Source: Streptococcus sanguinis (lineage in GTDB: Bacteria > Bacillota > Bacilli > Lactobacillales > Streptococcaceae). From it: a stretch of DNA of 64,000 nucleotides. The notes under the pieces are model-generated. The model was not told the origin of the DNA and made no database searches. It saw only the letters and a program-made list of their open reading frames with translations. Position numbers and translations under genes: made by a program. Numbering within the stretch: position 1 is the stretch's first letter; each line of letters begins with the position of its first letter. Positions 18,072-28,332 of the stretch are shown here, piece by piece. The stretch is taken from positions 144,215 to 208,214 of the forward strand of contig NZ_JAHZPA010000004.1 in assembly GCF_019929225.1 (NCBI RefSeq), given 5' to 3'.

Positions 18072-20201
18072 TCATTCTTTAATAGCATCTTCGTATCTGT
18101 CAAAGGCATAGTGGCTCTGTGCGTAGAGTGGATTATCCATGGCCAATAGCAAGTATTCGTTTTCTGTTTTATTGCTGTCTCCATCAGAGTCATTCCAGGT
18201 AACATCTAAAGCCAGCCACTGACCATCTACTTTTGCGAAGTTCCAAGCATGCGGGTCAAAATCATCTGTATTTCCACTCACGTACATGGTTTCGAGACCA
18301 GCTTCCTGAGCTAGAGCCTGGAAGGTTACAGCATAAGCTTGACAGACTCCCTTACCCTCAAATAGTGGACCAGTAATATCAAAACTAGATTCATACTTGC
18401 GAATACCGTCCTGCATATCTTTAAACGCTTTTGAAATAGCCTCTTCTGATTCTTTATTCTCAATAGATTTTTTGTAATTCAAAAAGCCTTGGTAAGCAGC
18501 TTTATCATAGCTAGTATGCTCAATTAAATACTGATTAATTGCCTCAATCTTTTCTCGGTCGCTCATCTGGTCTTTGATGATGTCTTTAACAATCTCTTTG
18601 ACTTTTTTTCGGGCCTTCTTATATTTGGCTGTTTCATCAGCATCGTATTTAAAACTTACCACATGTTGCTTAGCATCAATGGTAGGGAGCACTCCCTGCT
18701 GAATGACTGGATTTTGCTCTAAAACATCGTGAAGCAATTCACTGACATCTCCTTCACTCAGCTCTGGAAACTCACTGTAATCAACATATTCTGCATCGGA
18801 CAGAAGGGCCTTGGCAAAATATTCCTGCGCTGCACTTCTGGCTGCCACTCTTTCCTCAATATCACTAACATCATGAACGACTGTTTTACCCTTGAGATCC
18901 AAGTCAGCCTGCTCTACGCTGATATATTTCTCTGAAACGCCAGACTTACTTTCCTCTTTATTGACCTTTTCATTATGCCTATCTACAACAGGCTGCACTT
19001 CTTCGACACTGGCCTGTTCAATGAAAAAGTCCGTTTTGACAGTAGGCATGCCCTTGATAGAGACCAGGCATCTGACATCCCGACCTTCTTTTTCAATTTT
19101 TTCATAGACGATTGGAAAGTTCTGAATCTGGCCATCCATCATCTGCAGTGGTGCTTCTTCAGGAATGTTTCCCTTCTGCCGCAGGGCGGAAACCTGGTCA
19201 GAAAAAGTCCGAAAATCGATTTGATTCGGCATCAGCTTCGCAAAGCTATCAGATGAGATAGGATTGCTGATAGTTCCTAAAGCTTCTTTGTCTTTAAGGG
19301 GAACAACAAGGAGTTCATAAGGCTTTTTCTCAACCGTTTTCTTACTGTAATCCTGGTCGTAAGCCTGCAGCAACCGTTGTCTGGCAAGTATCGGATCATC
19401 ACCAGAACGGCCGCCGTTGCGGCTATCATAGTGGGTAGGCAAATCTGTCCGATACACTGTCGAAGTGACCCGATCGACCTCTTTATAGTTATAAAGACCT
19501 GTCTTCGTATCGCTGCCAGGCATGGTCACATACTCTCTTTTTATAATGGAATAAGAGTCCGCTCCCGGTACTTCGGTCCATTCCAGCTGCAAGCGACCAT
19601 CTCCGAGCAGACTGCTCTTGGTTTTCAGAGCTAGCTTATCGCGCCCTTTCTTATCTATCTTAACGATCCAAAGTTTTGGCTTTTTAAGCTTTTTACCTGT
19701 GCGCTCATCATCCCGTTGCAGCAAATAGACCGTATCAAAGACACCCCAGCTCTCACCTTGCTTGGCTAGACCATATTCCGTATGCTCTCCATTTGGCTCT
19801 ACTCTAGTCGCAGAGAAATGATAAGCGGGCTCAATCACTATCTGCCGCTTATCATTCAGCTTAAAGTCACCTCCTAAAATAGCTCGTAAGTTGCTGTCTC
19901 CATAAATTTCAAAGGAAGAAATCAACTCAGTCTGTCCTGCATGTGGCAGTGTCTCAAAATCGTTAGGCTTTTGTACCTCTGTCGGAAATGTAATAGGCTC
20001 ATTTTCCTTGATCTGAATGACCTTTTCTTGGACATCATAAGGAGTATTTTTGCTGTATTTTTCTCTCAGCTTACGAACACTTTCCGAAAATTGGCTGCCT
20101 TTCTCTCCTGGACCGCCACCGTTCTTTTGAAAAAGACTGCAGCCCATCAGAAAACAAATCAACAAAGTAAGCAGAGAAATGAAACGGATTTTCCTACTCA
20201 T
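18072..20201 (-). CDS. Large lipoprotein with C-terminal transglutaminase-like domain
   Basis: A 709-residue protein with a lipoprotein signal: K-R tail, hydrophobic core and L-M-G-C21. Residues ~30-480 are a long extracytoplasmic part with a repeated strand-rich look and no family I recognise. The C-terminal ~200 residues are transglutaminase-like with a full Cys-His-Asp triad: G-V-C620-Q-A-Y, D-P-H651-A-W-N, L-D666-V-T-W. Such domains are often surface peptidases or cross-linking enzymes. The ATG at 20201 is preferred because AGGAGG precedes it; an extended -10 (TGGTATAAT, 20235-20240 on the minus strand) lies just upstream. Monocistronic. Confidence 0.87.
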   Translation of the reverse strand: MSRKIRFISLLTLLICFLMGCSLFQKNGGGPGEKGSQFSESVRKLREKYSKNTPYDVQEKVIQIKENEPITFPTEVQKPNDFETLPHAGQTELISSFEIYGDSNLRAILGGDFKLNDKRQIVIEPAYHFSATRVEPNGEHTEYGLAKQGESWGVFDTVYLLQRDDERTGKKLKKPKLWIVKIDKKGRDKLALKTKSSLLGDGRLQLEWTEVPGADSYSIIKREYVTMPGSDTKTGLYNYKEVDRVTSTVYRTDLPTHYDSRNGGRSGDDPILARQRLLQAYDQDYSKKTVEKKPYELLVVPLKDKEALGTISNPISSDSFAKLMPNQIDFRTFSDQVSALRQKGNIPEEAPLQMMDGQIQNFPIVYEKIEKEGRDVRCLVSIKGMPTVKTDFFIEQASVEEVQPVVDRHNEKVNKEESKSGVSEKYISVEQADLDLKGKTVVHDVSDIEERVAARSAAQEYFAKALLSDAEYVDYSEFPELSEGDVSELLHDVLEQNPVIQQGVLPTIDAKQHVVSFKYDADETAKYKKARKKVKEIVKDIIKDQMSDREKIEAINQYLIEHTSYDKAAYQGFLNYKKSIENKESEEAISKAFKDMQDGIRKYESSFDITGPLFEGKGVCQAYAVTFQALAQEAGLETMYVSGNTDDFDPHAWNFAKVDGQWLALDVTWNDSDGDSNKTENEYLLLAMDNPLYAQSHYAFDRYEDAIKE

Positions 20202-20410
20202 GATTTTCCCTCCTGAAATAGATATTCTTAACATATTATACCATATTTTATTTGAGGCGTCTTTGTTTTTTGCAAACGGATTCATATGTCTGCAATTTTG
20301 AGAATAAATTCTTACTTTTTTATAGAGACAGCTTTCCTCAAAACACTGCTTTTCCTCTAGTTGCTTTTAAAATCAAGAGGGGTCGACAAAATTCCCATCT
20401 TAAAATATAG

Positions 20411-20442
20411 AAAAAACCAAGCCAGATAGGACTTGGTTCTTT
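20411..20442 (-). terminator. Terminator of the second GH1 gene
   Basis: On the minus strand AACCAAG pairs with CTTGGTT (20415-20438), followed by a T-run. Confidence 0.75.
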
Positions 20443-20475
20443 CTATAAGGAGCCATTCTATTTTGTTTAAGTCAT

Positions 20476-21989
<1,514 letters not shown>

Positions 21990-22026
21990 CTTAATAAATT
22001 GTACTATTCTACGAAAGAGTGTCCCC

Positions 22027-22899
22027 ATGATTGATTTAGGCCAACTACATAAAAATACCGTTTTTAAAAACCAAGGAACCCCTTATTCTCTGACCCGCAC
22101 CATCACTGAAAATGGTCATCCAGATATTCTTTTCCACTGGCATACCGATGTTGAAATGATTTATGTCCACGAAGGAAAAGCACAATTTCATATTGACGAC
22201 GATTACTTTAACAGCGAAAAAGGTGATATTATCCTGATTCGCCCCAATGCCCTGCACTCCATCCACCCCATCAACGACGAGCGCCATTATATGGACGCCA
22301 TTAATTTCCATCTGGATCTGATGGGCTACTCTGCCATGGATCAGGCCAGCATCAACTATCTGCAACCCCTCTACAATGGCCAGTTGGACTTGACTCATGT
22401 TATCAAGCCTACGGATACAGCCTATGCCGAGATTCGCCAGTGCCTCTTAGCAGCTATGGAAACAGGCTATTTCCGCAAATCTCACTACGAATTTCAACTC
22501 AAAGCCCAGCTCAACCAGCTCTTCTACCTGCTCTTTGAGAATGGCTATGTCATTTCCAAAGACCTGTCACCAGAAGGCTACCGCAAGGAAGAAAAGATTC
22601 GCTCCATCATCGACTACATCAATGCCCACTACCAAGAAGACCTGAATATTGACCAACTGGCTAGCATCTGTGGCTACAGCTCCACCCATTTCATGAACTT
22701 CTTCAAGAAGCATCTGGGCGTTTCCTGCATTGAGTACCTGATTCAATTCCGCCTGCGCAAGGCAGCCGAACTCCTGCAACACTCCAACCTCTCTGTACTG
22801 GAAATCTCCAGCCAAGCAGGCTTTAATAACCTGTCCAATTTCAACCGCCAGTTCAAAAAATACTACCAAATGACACCAAGTCAGTATCGGAAGAAATGA
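22027..22899 (+). CDS. AraC-family transcriptional regulator with cupin sensor domain
   Basis: A 290-residue protein. Residues ~25-110 form a cupin-like ligand domain (F-H-W-H-T-D...G-D-I-I-L-I-R-P-N-A-L-H), and residues ~190-290 carry two AraC helix-turn-helix units, with L-A-S-I-C-G-Y-S-S-T-H-F and the signature ending in Y-Y-Q-M-T-P-S-Q-Y-R. The start is the ATG after GAAAGAG; an earlier in-frame TTG is within the promoter. Divergence from a phospho-beta-glucosidase gene suggests it activates that gene in response to a sugar. A bidirectional terminator follows. Confidence 0.88.
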   Translation: MIDLGQLHKNTVFKNQGTPYSLTRTITENGHPDILFHWHTDVEMIYVHEGKAQFHIDDDYFNSEKGDIILIRPNALHSIHPINDERHYMDAINFHLDLMGYSAMDQASINYLQPLYNGQLDLTHVIKPTDTAYAEIRQCLLAAMETGYFRKSHYEFQLKAQLNQLFYLLFENGYVISKDLSPEGYRKEEKIRSIIDYINAHYQEDLNIDQLASICGYSSTHFMNFFKKHLGVSCIEYLIQFRLRKAAELLQHSNLSVLEISSQAGFNNLSNFNRQFKKYYQMTPSQYRKK

Positions 22900-22918
22900 A
22901 GCGCTAAATTAGAAAATA

Positions 22919-22967
22919 AAAAACGAATACCTGCTAAGCTAAGTGAACTTTGAGGTGTTCGTTTTTT
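22919..22967. terminator. Bidirectional terminator after the AraC gene
   Basis: AAAACGAATACCT pairs with AGGTGTTCGTTTT (one T-G pair) around a ~20-base loop, with A- and T-runs on either side. Confidence 0.75.
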
Positions 22968-23068
22968 ATGCTAATTTCACAAGAAGGACAGAAATAATAG
23001 TATCTTTTTACATATAAGTCAGCTAAGACCTAAGTGTTTCGATTGTTGTCCTTACGAACTCATCATTT

Positions 23069-23266
23069 CTATACTAGCAAGTTCAGCAGGAGATTGAAGA
23101 GTCCTAACCAAAAGATAGCTAGCAACAAATTGCGTCCCTGCTTTTCCTTGAAGAAATTTTTTCGCAAAAACAGGCAGAAAATCATCAAGACCAGGGAGCA
23201 CACTAGCAACAAAAATAAGATAAACATGGGTATAAAATACAAAAGCAGCCACAAACCAAAATGCAT
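23069..23266 (-). CDS. Possible small membrane protein (65 aa)
   Basis: Starting at the ATG preceded by GGAAAGAA about 8 bases upstream, the frame encodes a very hydrophobic peptide with two predicted membrane segments separated by a basic loop (R-K-N-F-F-K-E-K-Q-G-R-N). A longer reading from 23323 lacks a ribosome site. The basic loop between two helices is a reasonable small-protein topology. No family recognised; it could be a chance frame. Confidence 0.4.
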   Translation of the reverse strand: MHFGLWLLLYFIPMFILFLLLVCSLVLMIFCLFLRKNFFKEKQGRNLLLAIFWLGLFNLLLNLLV

Positions 23267-23377
23267 TTCATTTTCTTTCCAATAACATAATAGACGAGCT
23301 CGAAAGCGGTCAGTTTCATTCACTAACAGTTCTATAATCCTTTTTAATTATAACAAAGTCCTCAATTTTAAAACAGC

Positions 23378-23405
23378 AAAAACCAGATTGGCAAATCCAA
23401 TCTGG
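23378..23405 (-). terminator. Terminator of the CapA-like gene
   Basis: CCAGATTGG pairs with CCAATCTGG (23383-23405), followed on the minus strand by TTTTTG. Confidence 0.85.
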
Positions 23406-23429
23406 CTAAAATCATATTCAAGCAATTTA

Positions 23430-24809
23430 TTACCCCGGCCAATTCAATCCAACATGAGAATTCATTTCCTGATAGGCGGTATCAATCCTCGCTCTGGTTT
23501 CTTGATCCAGTTTGTCTCGATACTTGCCACCTTCGACAAAATCGTCCAAAATCCAGGTCTGATAAGTGTATAAAGGTAGACCGTCTGCCGAAGTAGTGCC
23601 TTTTTCCACTCGGCTGACCCAGCTCGGATGAGCCTGAGCACTTTTTATCTGCGTGCCCTTTGTTGTCTTTTCAATGGTAACATCCATCAGTACTCCACGC
23701 TCGGTCCAATGAGCATTTTCAATTCCCTCCATAGTTTCGATGCGCTGATTGGAAATGAAATTTCCCATAGAATACATGATCAGCTTCTTCTGACCATCTT
23801 TCTCTAAAATCTCCGCCGGCTCAACCACATGAGGATGCCCTCCAAAGACGATATCTGCTCCCCAGTCAACCATTTTATGGTAGAGGGCCATCTGCTCCTC
23901 GGTTGGCTCCAGCTGGTACTCTATCCCCATCTGAGGCATGACGACTGTAATATCTGCTTCCTTTTCCGCCCGTTCAATCTCGGCCCGCATCTTTTCTTCA
24001 TCCAGATCGGACAGGCGATTATCATAGTCTTCCTGACTGAGAAGCCCTTCCATGCCATTGTAGCCATAGGAGTAAGCTAGCAGTGCAATCTTAATGCCTT
24101 TAACTTCCTTTATCAAGAGTGGTGCCTGACTGCGGCTTTCATGTGGATAAACACCGATGGGAGTGATTCCCTCTTTTTCAAAAGCCTGAGCTGTAGTGAA
24201 AATTCCCTCCAAGCCAGAGTCTAAAATGTGATTATGAGCTAGGTCCATCACCTGATAGCCAGCATCCTTGATTGCTGGAACTACGGCTTCTGGAGCATTA
24301 AAAAGCGGATAGCCATTCAAGGGATAGTCCGGCCGAATCGTGCCTTCAAAGTCCCCTAAGACCAAATCTCCCTGCCGAAGCCATTCCTTAGCATATTGGA
24401 AATTCTCATAAAAATCATAAGTGCCATCTTCTTTCTGAGCGCTCAGATAAAGGCCATCGTGATAAAGCAAATCCCCAGTCGCCATGATACGAACCGTCTG
24501 ATTCTGAGAGGAATCTGACTGATGCTCTTTCTTACTAGGAGACAGAAAGGTAAAATCCTGCACATGCTCTGACAGCAGAATTAATCCAGCTGACAGCCCT
24601 ACTACGGTTAAAAGCACTCCGACAAACTGGCGATTGCTAAGCTGTTTTTGAAAGAACTTAGGACGAGGAAGCGGCAACTTCTTAATCCAATCCCGCCAAG
24701 CTTGGTAGGCATCTGTCAGGAGAGTATGCTCCGCAGCAAAATCAGATATCTTTTTCCAAAGTTTCTGAAAAAAAGTCTGAATCTTCTCCCAAAGAAATTT
24801 TTTATCCAT
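23430..24809 (-). CDS. CapA-family metallophosphatase-like membrane-anchored protein
   Basis: A 459-residue protein. Residues 1-60 are basic and cytoplasmic, residues ~64-82 form one membrane helix, and the rest is an extracytoplasmic CapA/PGA-cap domain. Visible motifs are M-A-T-G-D-L-L-Y-H-D, L-G-D-F-E-G-T, L-A-H-N-H-I-L-D, G-G-H-P-H-V-V and S-M-G-N-F-I-S, the metal-binding set of the calcineurin-like fold. CapA proteins are tied to poly-gamma-glutamate capsules, but streptococci keep stand-alone CapA-like proteins of unclear role, and no other capsule-polymer gene is here. The ATG at 24809 has GGAG seven bases upstream. Confidence 0.88.
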   Translation of the reverse strand: MDKKFLWEKIQTFFQKLWKKISDFAAEHTLLTDAYQAWRDWIKKLPLPRPKFFQKQLSNRQFVGVLLTVVGLSAGLILLSEHVQDFTFLSPSKKEHQSDSSQNQTVRIMATGDLLYHDGLYLSAQKEDGTYDFYENFQYAKEWLRQGDLVLGDFEGTIRPDYPLNGYPLFNAPEAVVPAIKDAGYQVMDLAHNHILDSGLEGIFTTAQAFEKEGITPIGVYPHESRSQAPLLIKEVKGIKIALLAYSYGYNGMEGLLSQEDYDNRLSDLDEEKMRAEIERAEKEADITVVMPQMGIEYQLEPTEEQMALYHKMVDWGADIVFGGHPHVVEPAEILEKDGQKKLIMYSMGNFISNQRIETMEGIENAHWTERGVLMDVTIEKTTKGTQIKSAQAHPSWVSRVEKGTTSADGLPLYTYQTWILDDFVEGGKYRDKLDQETRARIDTAYQEMNSHVGLNWPG

Positions 24810-24904
24810 CACATTTCTCCGCTTTTTCTTACTTGATAATAGTGCATCAACATTTACTATATTGTACTATTTTTATCGCCAAAAGGAAAGAAAAGCAAAA
24901 AAAA

Positions 24905-24965
24905 CAGGAGCGGGGAGAAGCATGCTACAATCTCCAAATTGCGGCATGCTTCCACCATTCTCCTG
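24905..24965 (-). terminator. Long hairpin terminator of the deaminase gene
   Basis: Outer arms CAGGAG/CTCCTG and inner arms GAAGCATGC/GCATGCTTC form a ~60-base interrupted stem-loop; on the minus strand it is followed by GTTTTTTTTGC. It lies ~60 bases after the stop of the gene at 25028. Confidence 0.75.
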
Positions 24966-25027
24966 CTTCACTATCTATTTTTTCAATTCTAATAGCTGAT
25001 TGCCGAGCTGAAACTCAGCTTTCATTC

Positions 25028-26299
25028 TTACACAAAACTTCCTAGATCAACAGTCAGCACTTGGCCGTTTCGGACAACCTGCTGCCCTGCAATGTAGACA
25101 TCCTGAACATCGCTGCCTTTGACTGCATATACTAGGTGCGACAGCATATTTTCCAAAGGATAGAGGTGAAGTCGTCCCTTAGGTTGAATGGCTATGAAAT
25201 CAGCTTGTTTGCCCGTTTCCAGACTACCGATTTTGTCCTCCAATCCCAACGCCTTGGCTCCTTCAATAGTCAAAGCTTTCAAAGACTGCTCAATCGTAAA
25301 CTGGGTCGCATCGCCTGCCCGCATCTTCTGAAGGAGGGCAGCTGTCCGACCTTCTTCAAACATATCCAGATTATTATTGGAAGCAACAGAGTCCGTCGCT
25401 AAGCCAACGATCACCCCAGCAGCTAGTAAGTCTGTCACCGGAGCTACACCGGAAGCTAGCTTGAGGTTGCTGATAGGATTGTGGGCGATGCTGACTTGTG
25501 AAGCCGCCAAATCCGTAATCTCTGACGGATTCAGCTCAACTCCGTGAGCAAAAATGGCTGACCGCTCCAAGTAGCCCAGGCCTTTTAAGAAAGCCAGAGG
25601 CCGTTTGCCATAGCGCTCAAGGATAATTTTATTTTCATCCTGGGTCTCTGCCACATGGATATGAAGCTTCAAATCCAGCTCACGCGCTAGCTCAAGACTG
25701 CCCTTGAGCAACTCTTCTTCACAGGCATAAGGCGAATGAGGCGCCACCATGACCTGAAAATCTTCATCATTATAGGAGAGAATTTTATCAATAATGGTCC
25801 GAGTACGATCCAGAGTCTCTTCTGCTGTTTCCGCCTCTGAGCTAAAGAGGGTTGGTGAGAAATAGCAACGCATACCAGACTGCCGCACAGTCTGATAAAT
25901 CCGGTCAATCTCTACTCCCTGAGGATTATACATGTCGTTAAAAGTTGTTGTTCCTGACAGCAGCATTTCAGCCAGAGCCAGCTGGACAGCCTCGGTCGTT
26001 AGATCCGCTGTAAACTGACTTTCTGCCGGCCAGATATAGTCCTCTAGCCATTCATGCAGATTACTGTCATCACGAATCCCGCGCAGCAAGGTCATGGCCG
26101 AATGAGTATGGCAGTTGACCAGCCCGGGCATGATCCAAGCCCCTTCATAATCCACTGTTTCACTGCATTTCCCTAGCCAGTTTTCATCATAGGGACCGCA
26201 GTAGGCAATGCGGTCGTCCTCAACCACCAGCAGCCCGTCCCGGTAAACATGAAATGCGCTGTCACAGGTCACCAGATTGACATTTGTATAAGCTTTCAT
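25028..26299 (-). CDS. Amidohydrolase, 5-methylthioadenosine/S-adenosylhomocysteine deaminase type
   Basis: A 423-residue protein of the TRZ/ATZ (MtaD-like) amidohydrolase family. The metal ligands are in G-L-V-N-C-H64-T-H66-S, H-I-H-V-A-E-T-Q, I-F-A-H-G-V-E and G-L-A-T-D-S-V-A-S-N-N-N; an N- and C-terminal beta-sandwich (I-M-P-G-L, G-K-Q-A-D-F) completes the fold. The family deaminates MTA, SAH or related aminopurines to the inosine form. The methionine importer lies next to it on the same strand, which fits sulfur-nucleoside salvage. The ATG at 26299 is chosen over one 36 bases upstream because GAGGATATGG precedes it. Exact substrate unproven. Confidence 0.87.
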   Translation of the reverse strand: MKAYTNVNLVTCDSAFHVYRDGLLVVEDDRIAYCGPYDENWLGKCSETVDYEGAWIMPGLVNCHTHSAMTLLRGIRDDSNLHEWLEDYIWPAESQFTADLTTEAVQLALAEMLLSGTTTFNDMYNPQGVEIDRIYQTVRQSGMRCYFSPTLFSSEAETAEETLDRTRTIIDKILSYNDEDFQVMVAPHSPYACEEELLKGSLELARELDLKLHIHVAETQDENKIILERYGKRPLAFLKGLGYLERSAIFAHGVELNPSEITDLAASQVSIAHNPISNLKLASGVAPVTDLLAAGVIVGLATDSVASNNNLDMFEEGRTAALLQKMRAGDATQFTIEQSLKALTIEGAKALGLEDKIGSLETGKQADFIAIQPKGRLHLYPLENMLSHLVYAVKGSDVQDVYIAGQQVVRNGQVLTVDLGSFV

Positions 26300-26399
26300 C
26301 CGCCATATCCTCACTTTCCCAACACTTGGCTTCAAGAGATTTTAGCTATTATAACAAGCCTAATCTAATTGCGCAAGTCTTTTTATAAAATTATGGCAT

Positions 26400-26424
26400 T
26401 AAAAAGAGCCCCAGCTGAGGCCCT
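26400..26424 (-). terminator. Terminator of metN-metI
   Basis: On the minus strand AGGGCCTC pairs with GGGGCTCT (two G-U pairs) around AGCT, followed by TTTTTA. Confidence 0.7.
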
Positions 26425-26436
26425 AGTTGTCAATCA

Positions 26437-27129
26437 TTATCTATGACTAATCTTCCGTGTCAGGAAATCCCCAACAAACTGAATAAAGAAGATGAGCAGC
26501 AAAATAAGAATAGTCGCAAGAATGGTCACATCATGGTTGAAACGCTGATAACCATAAGTCAGGGCAACATTTCCCAGTCCACCGGCACCAATCGCTCCAG
26601 CCATAGCAGTCTCCCCAACCAGAGAGATCAATGTAACAGTCGTCACACGAATCAAGTCCGGCAGACCTTCCCGCAGGTAAACACCGACAATGTCCCAGAA
26701 GGTTGCTCCACTAGCCTGCGCTGCTTCAATGACTCCTCGGTCTAGTTCGGATAAGACCACCTGAACCTGACGGGCAAAGAAAGGAAAAACAGCCAGCGAA
26801 AGAGGCACCAAGGCCGCAGTCGGTCCAATCCCAGTTCCCACAATAATCCGAGTAAAAGGATTGATAAGGGCCAGGAGAATGATGAAGGGAATAGCCCGGA
26901 AGATAGAGGTAACCTTGTCTAGGACGAAAAAGACCAGTCTATTTTCCAAAATACCTCTCGGCCCTGTCAAGACGAGCAAGAGACCAGCGATAAAGCCTAG
27001 AATCCCTCCGATAAAGAAAGGAATGATAGTCATATACAGAGTCAGGTAAATAGCTGTTCCCCAGCCAGCCTGCCCAGACCAGCCCATTCTATAAACATTG
27101 GGCATAAATTGTTGAATCAGCTGTAGCAT
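26437..27129 (-). CDS. metI: Methionine ABC transporter permease
   Basis: A 230-residue permease with about five membrane helices and the MetI-type EAA loop (A-A-Q-A-S-G-A-T-F-W-D-I). Its ATG overlaps the metN TAA (TAATG), so the two subunits are translationally coupled. With MetN and the MetQ lipoprotein it imports methionine. A terminator follows. Confidence 0.93.
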   Translation of the reverse strand: MLQLIQQFMPNVYRMGWSGQAGWGTAIYLTLYMTIIPFFIGGILGFIAGLLLVLTGPRGILENRLVFFVLDKVTSIFRAIPFIILLALINPFTRIIVGTGIGPTAALVPLSLAVFPFFARQVQVVLSELDRGVIEAAQASGATFWDIVGVYLREGLPDLIRVTTVTLISLVGETAMAGAIGAGGLGNVALTYGYQRFNHDVTILATILILLLIFFIQFVGDFLTRKISHR

Positions 27130-28196
27130 TAGTTACTCCCTTCTTTCAGAACATGCAGCTCTACTCCTGCTTCGCGCAGACTTTCCTGCACCGCCGCCAG
27201 TTGCTTGGTCTCTCCAGATAAGATAACGACCATTTCTCCGACTGGTACATGGTCTAAAATCTCAATATTGGCGTGAAGAATATTGGCAGATATGTGATAC
27301 TGCTTGTAAATATCGTTTATAATGGCTGTGTCCGTCACCACACCTGAGTATTTCAGGTGGGCCAGAATGGAATTTTCCGGCAGGTTTTGCACAATCTTTT
27401 GCTGATTGATTTTGATCATGGCCTCGTTGATACCCGTTGCAGTCGTAATGAAGTCTTGGGTCAGCTCATTCTTGGGATTAGAGAAAATATCCAGAACTGA
27501 ACCTTCCTCAATCAGCCGACCATTCTGCATGACTGCTACCCGGTTGGCAATGTCCTTGACAATCTGCATTTCGTGGGTAATGAGGACAATAGTCAAACCC
27601 AATTTTTGATTCAAATCCTGCAATAGAGCCAGAATCTGCTTGGTGGTCTTAGGATCCAGAGCGGATGTGGACTCGTCCGAGATTAGGATTTTGGGATCAT
27701 TGGCTAAGGCCCGTGCAATGGCCACCCGCTGCTTCTGACCGCCAGACAGCTGGGCAGGATAATTGTCCGCCCGATCTGCTAAGCCTACCAAGTCCAAAAG
27801 AGTGTGAACTTTCTTCTCTTTTTCAGCAGCTGATAAAGGTGAATGCTTAAGCGCAAAAGCAACATTTTCCTTGGCTGTCATCTGAGCCATGAGGTTAAAA
27901 TGCTGGAAAATCATCCCGATATCCTTACGCTTTTGACGTAGCTGAGCCGCAGTAAGCTGAACCTGATGATGATCATAGAAAACCGTATCATCCACCGTAA
28001 TCTTACCGGCAGACGGCACCTGCAGCAAGTTAATGACACGAACCAGAGTAGATTTTCCGGCACCAGAATAACCTACAATTCCATAAATATCTCCCTGATT
28101 AATATGAATGGTCACATCTTCTACGGCCTTAATGTTTTGCTTTTTTTGATTAAAAACGACATCAATGTGATCCAATTTGATAATTTCTTTGCCCAT
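27129..28196 (-). CDS. metN: Methionine ABC transporter ATP-binding protein
   Basis: A 355-residue ATPase. Walker A is G-Y-S-G-A-G-K-S-T, the signature L-S-G-G-Q-K-Q-R, Walker B I-L-I-S-D-E. Residues ~270-350 form a NIL domain, the regulatory methionine-binding domain that mediates trans-inhibition in MetN proteins. The start is the ATG at 28196 with AAGGAG 13 bases upstream; a TTG ten codons earlier is less likely, because that AAGGAG would lie inside the gene. Overlaps metI at its 3' end; metQ lies upstream with a hairpin between. Confidence 0.95.
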   Translation of the reverse strand: MGKEIIKLDHIDVVFNQKKQNIKAVEDVTIHINQGDIYGIVGYSGAGKSTLVRVINLLQVPSAGKITVDDTVFYDHHQVQLTAAQLRQKRKDIGMIFQHFNLMAQMTAKENVAFALKHSPLSAAEKEKKVHTLLDLVGLADRADNYPAQLSGGQKQRVAIARALANDPKILISDESTSALDPKTTKQILALLQDLNQKLGLTIVLITHEMQIVKDIANRVAVMQNGRLIEEGSVLDIFSNPKNELTQDFITTATGINEAMIKINQQKIVQNLPENSILAHLKYSGVVTDTAIINDIYKQYHISANILHANIEILDHVPVGEMVVILSGETKQLAAVQESLREAGVELHVLKEGSN

Positions 28197-28257
28197 AATT
28201 TCCGATTCACTCCTTGATTTGTCCAATATGAGATTTTGTCCAATAATAGCAGATAAA

Positions 28258-28283
28258 GGGCTGGAGAAGCTAATCTCCGCCCT
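28258..28283 (-). terminator. Hairpin between metQ and metN
   Basis: GGGC-t-GGAGA pairs with TCTCC-g-CCC; on the minus strand only a short T-tract follows. Likely a partial terminator or mRNA stabiliser giving more metQ than metNI transcript. Confidence 0.55.
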
Positions 28284-28332
28284 TCTTAATCATTTCATTT
28301 ATTCAATACAATGACCTTCTGCCGGTAAAAAA

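Larger units (their letters stand above)
22968..23429. other. Region between AraC and CapA-like genes
   Basis: About 460 bases without a confident gene; a possible 65-codon membrane ORF on the minus strand (23069-23266) and the terminator of the CapA-like gene are listed separately. Nothing else recognised. Confidence 0.5.

Noticed and set aside
22968..23285. Plus-strand frame of 83 codons after the AraC gene.
   Set aside because: Lys/Ser-rich chance composition and antisense to the more plausible small membrane ORF.
24905..24965. Long hairpin considered as a riboswitch.
   Set aside because: It lies at a gene's 3' end and is followed by eight T residues on the minus strand, so a terminator is the simpler reading.
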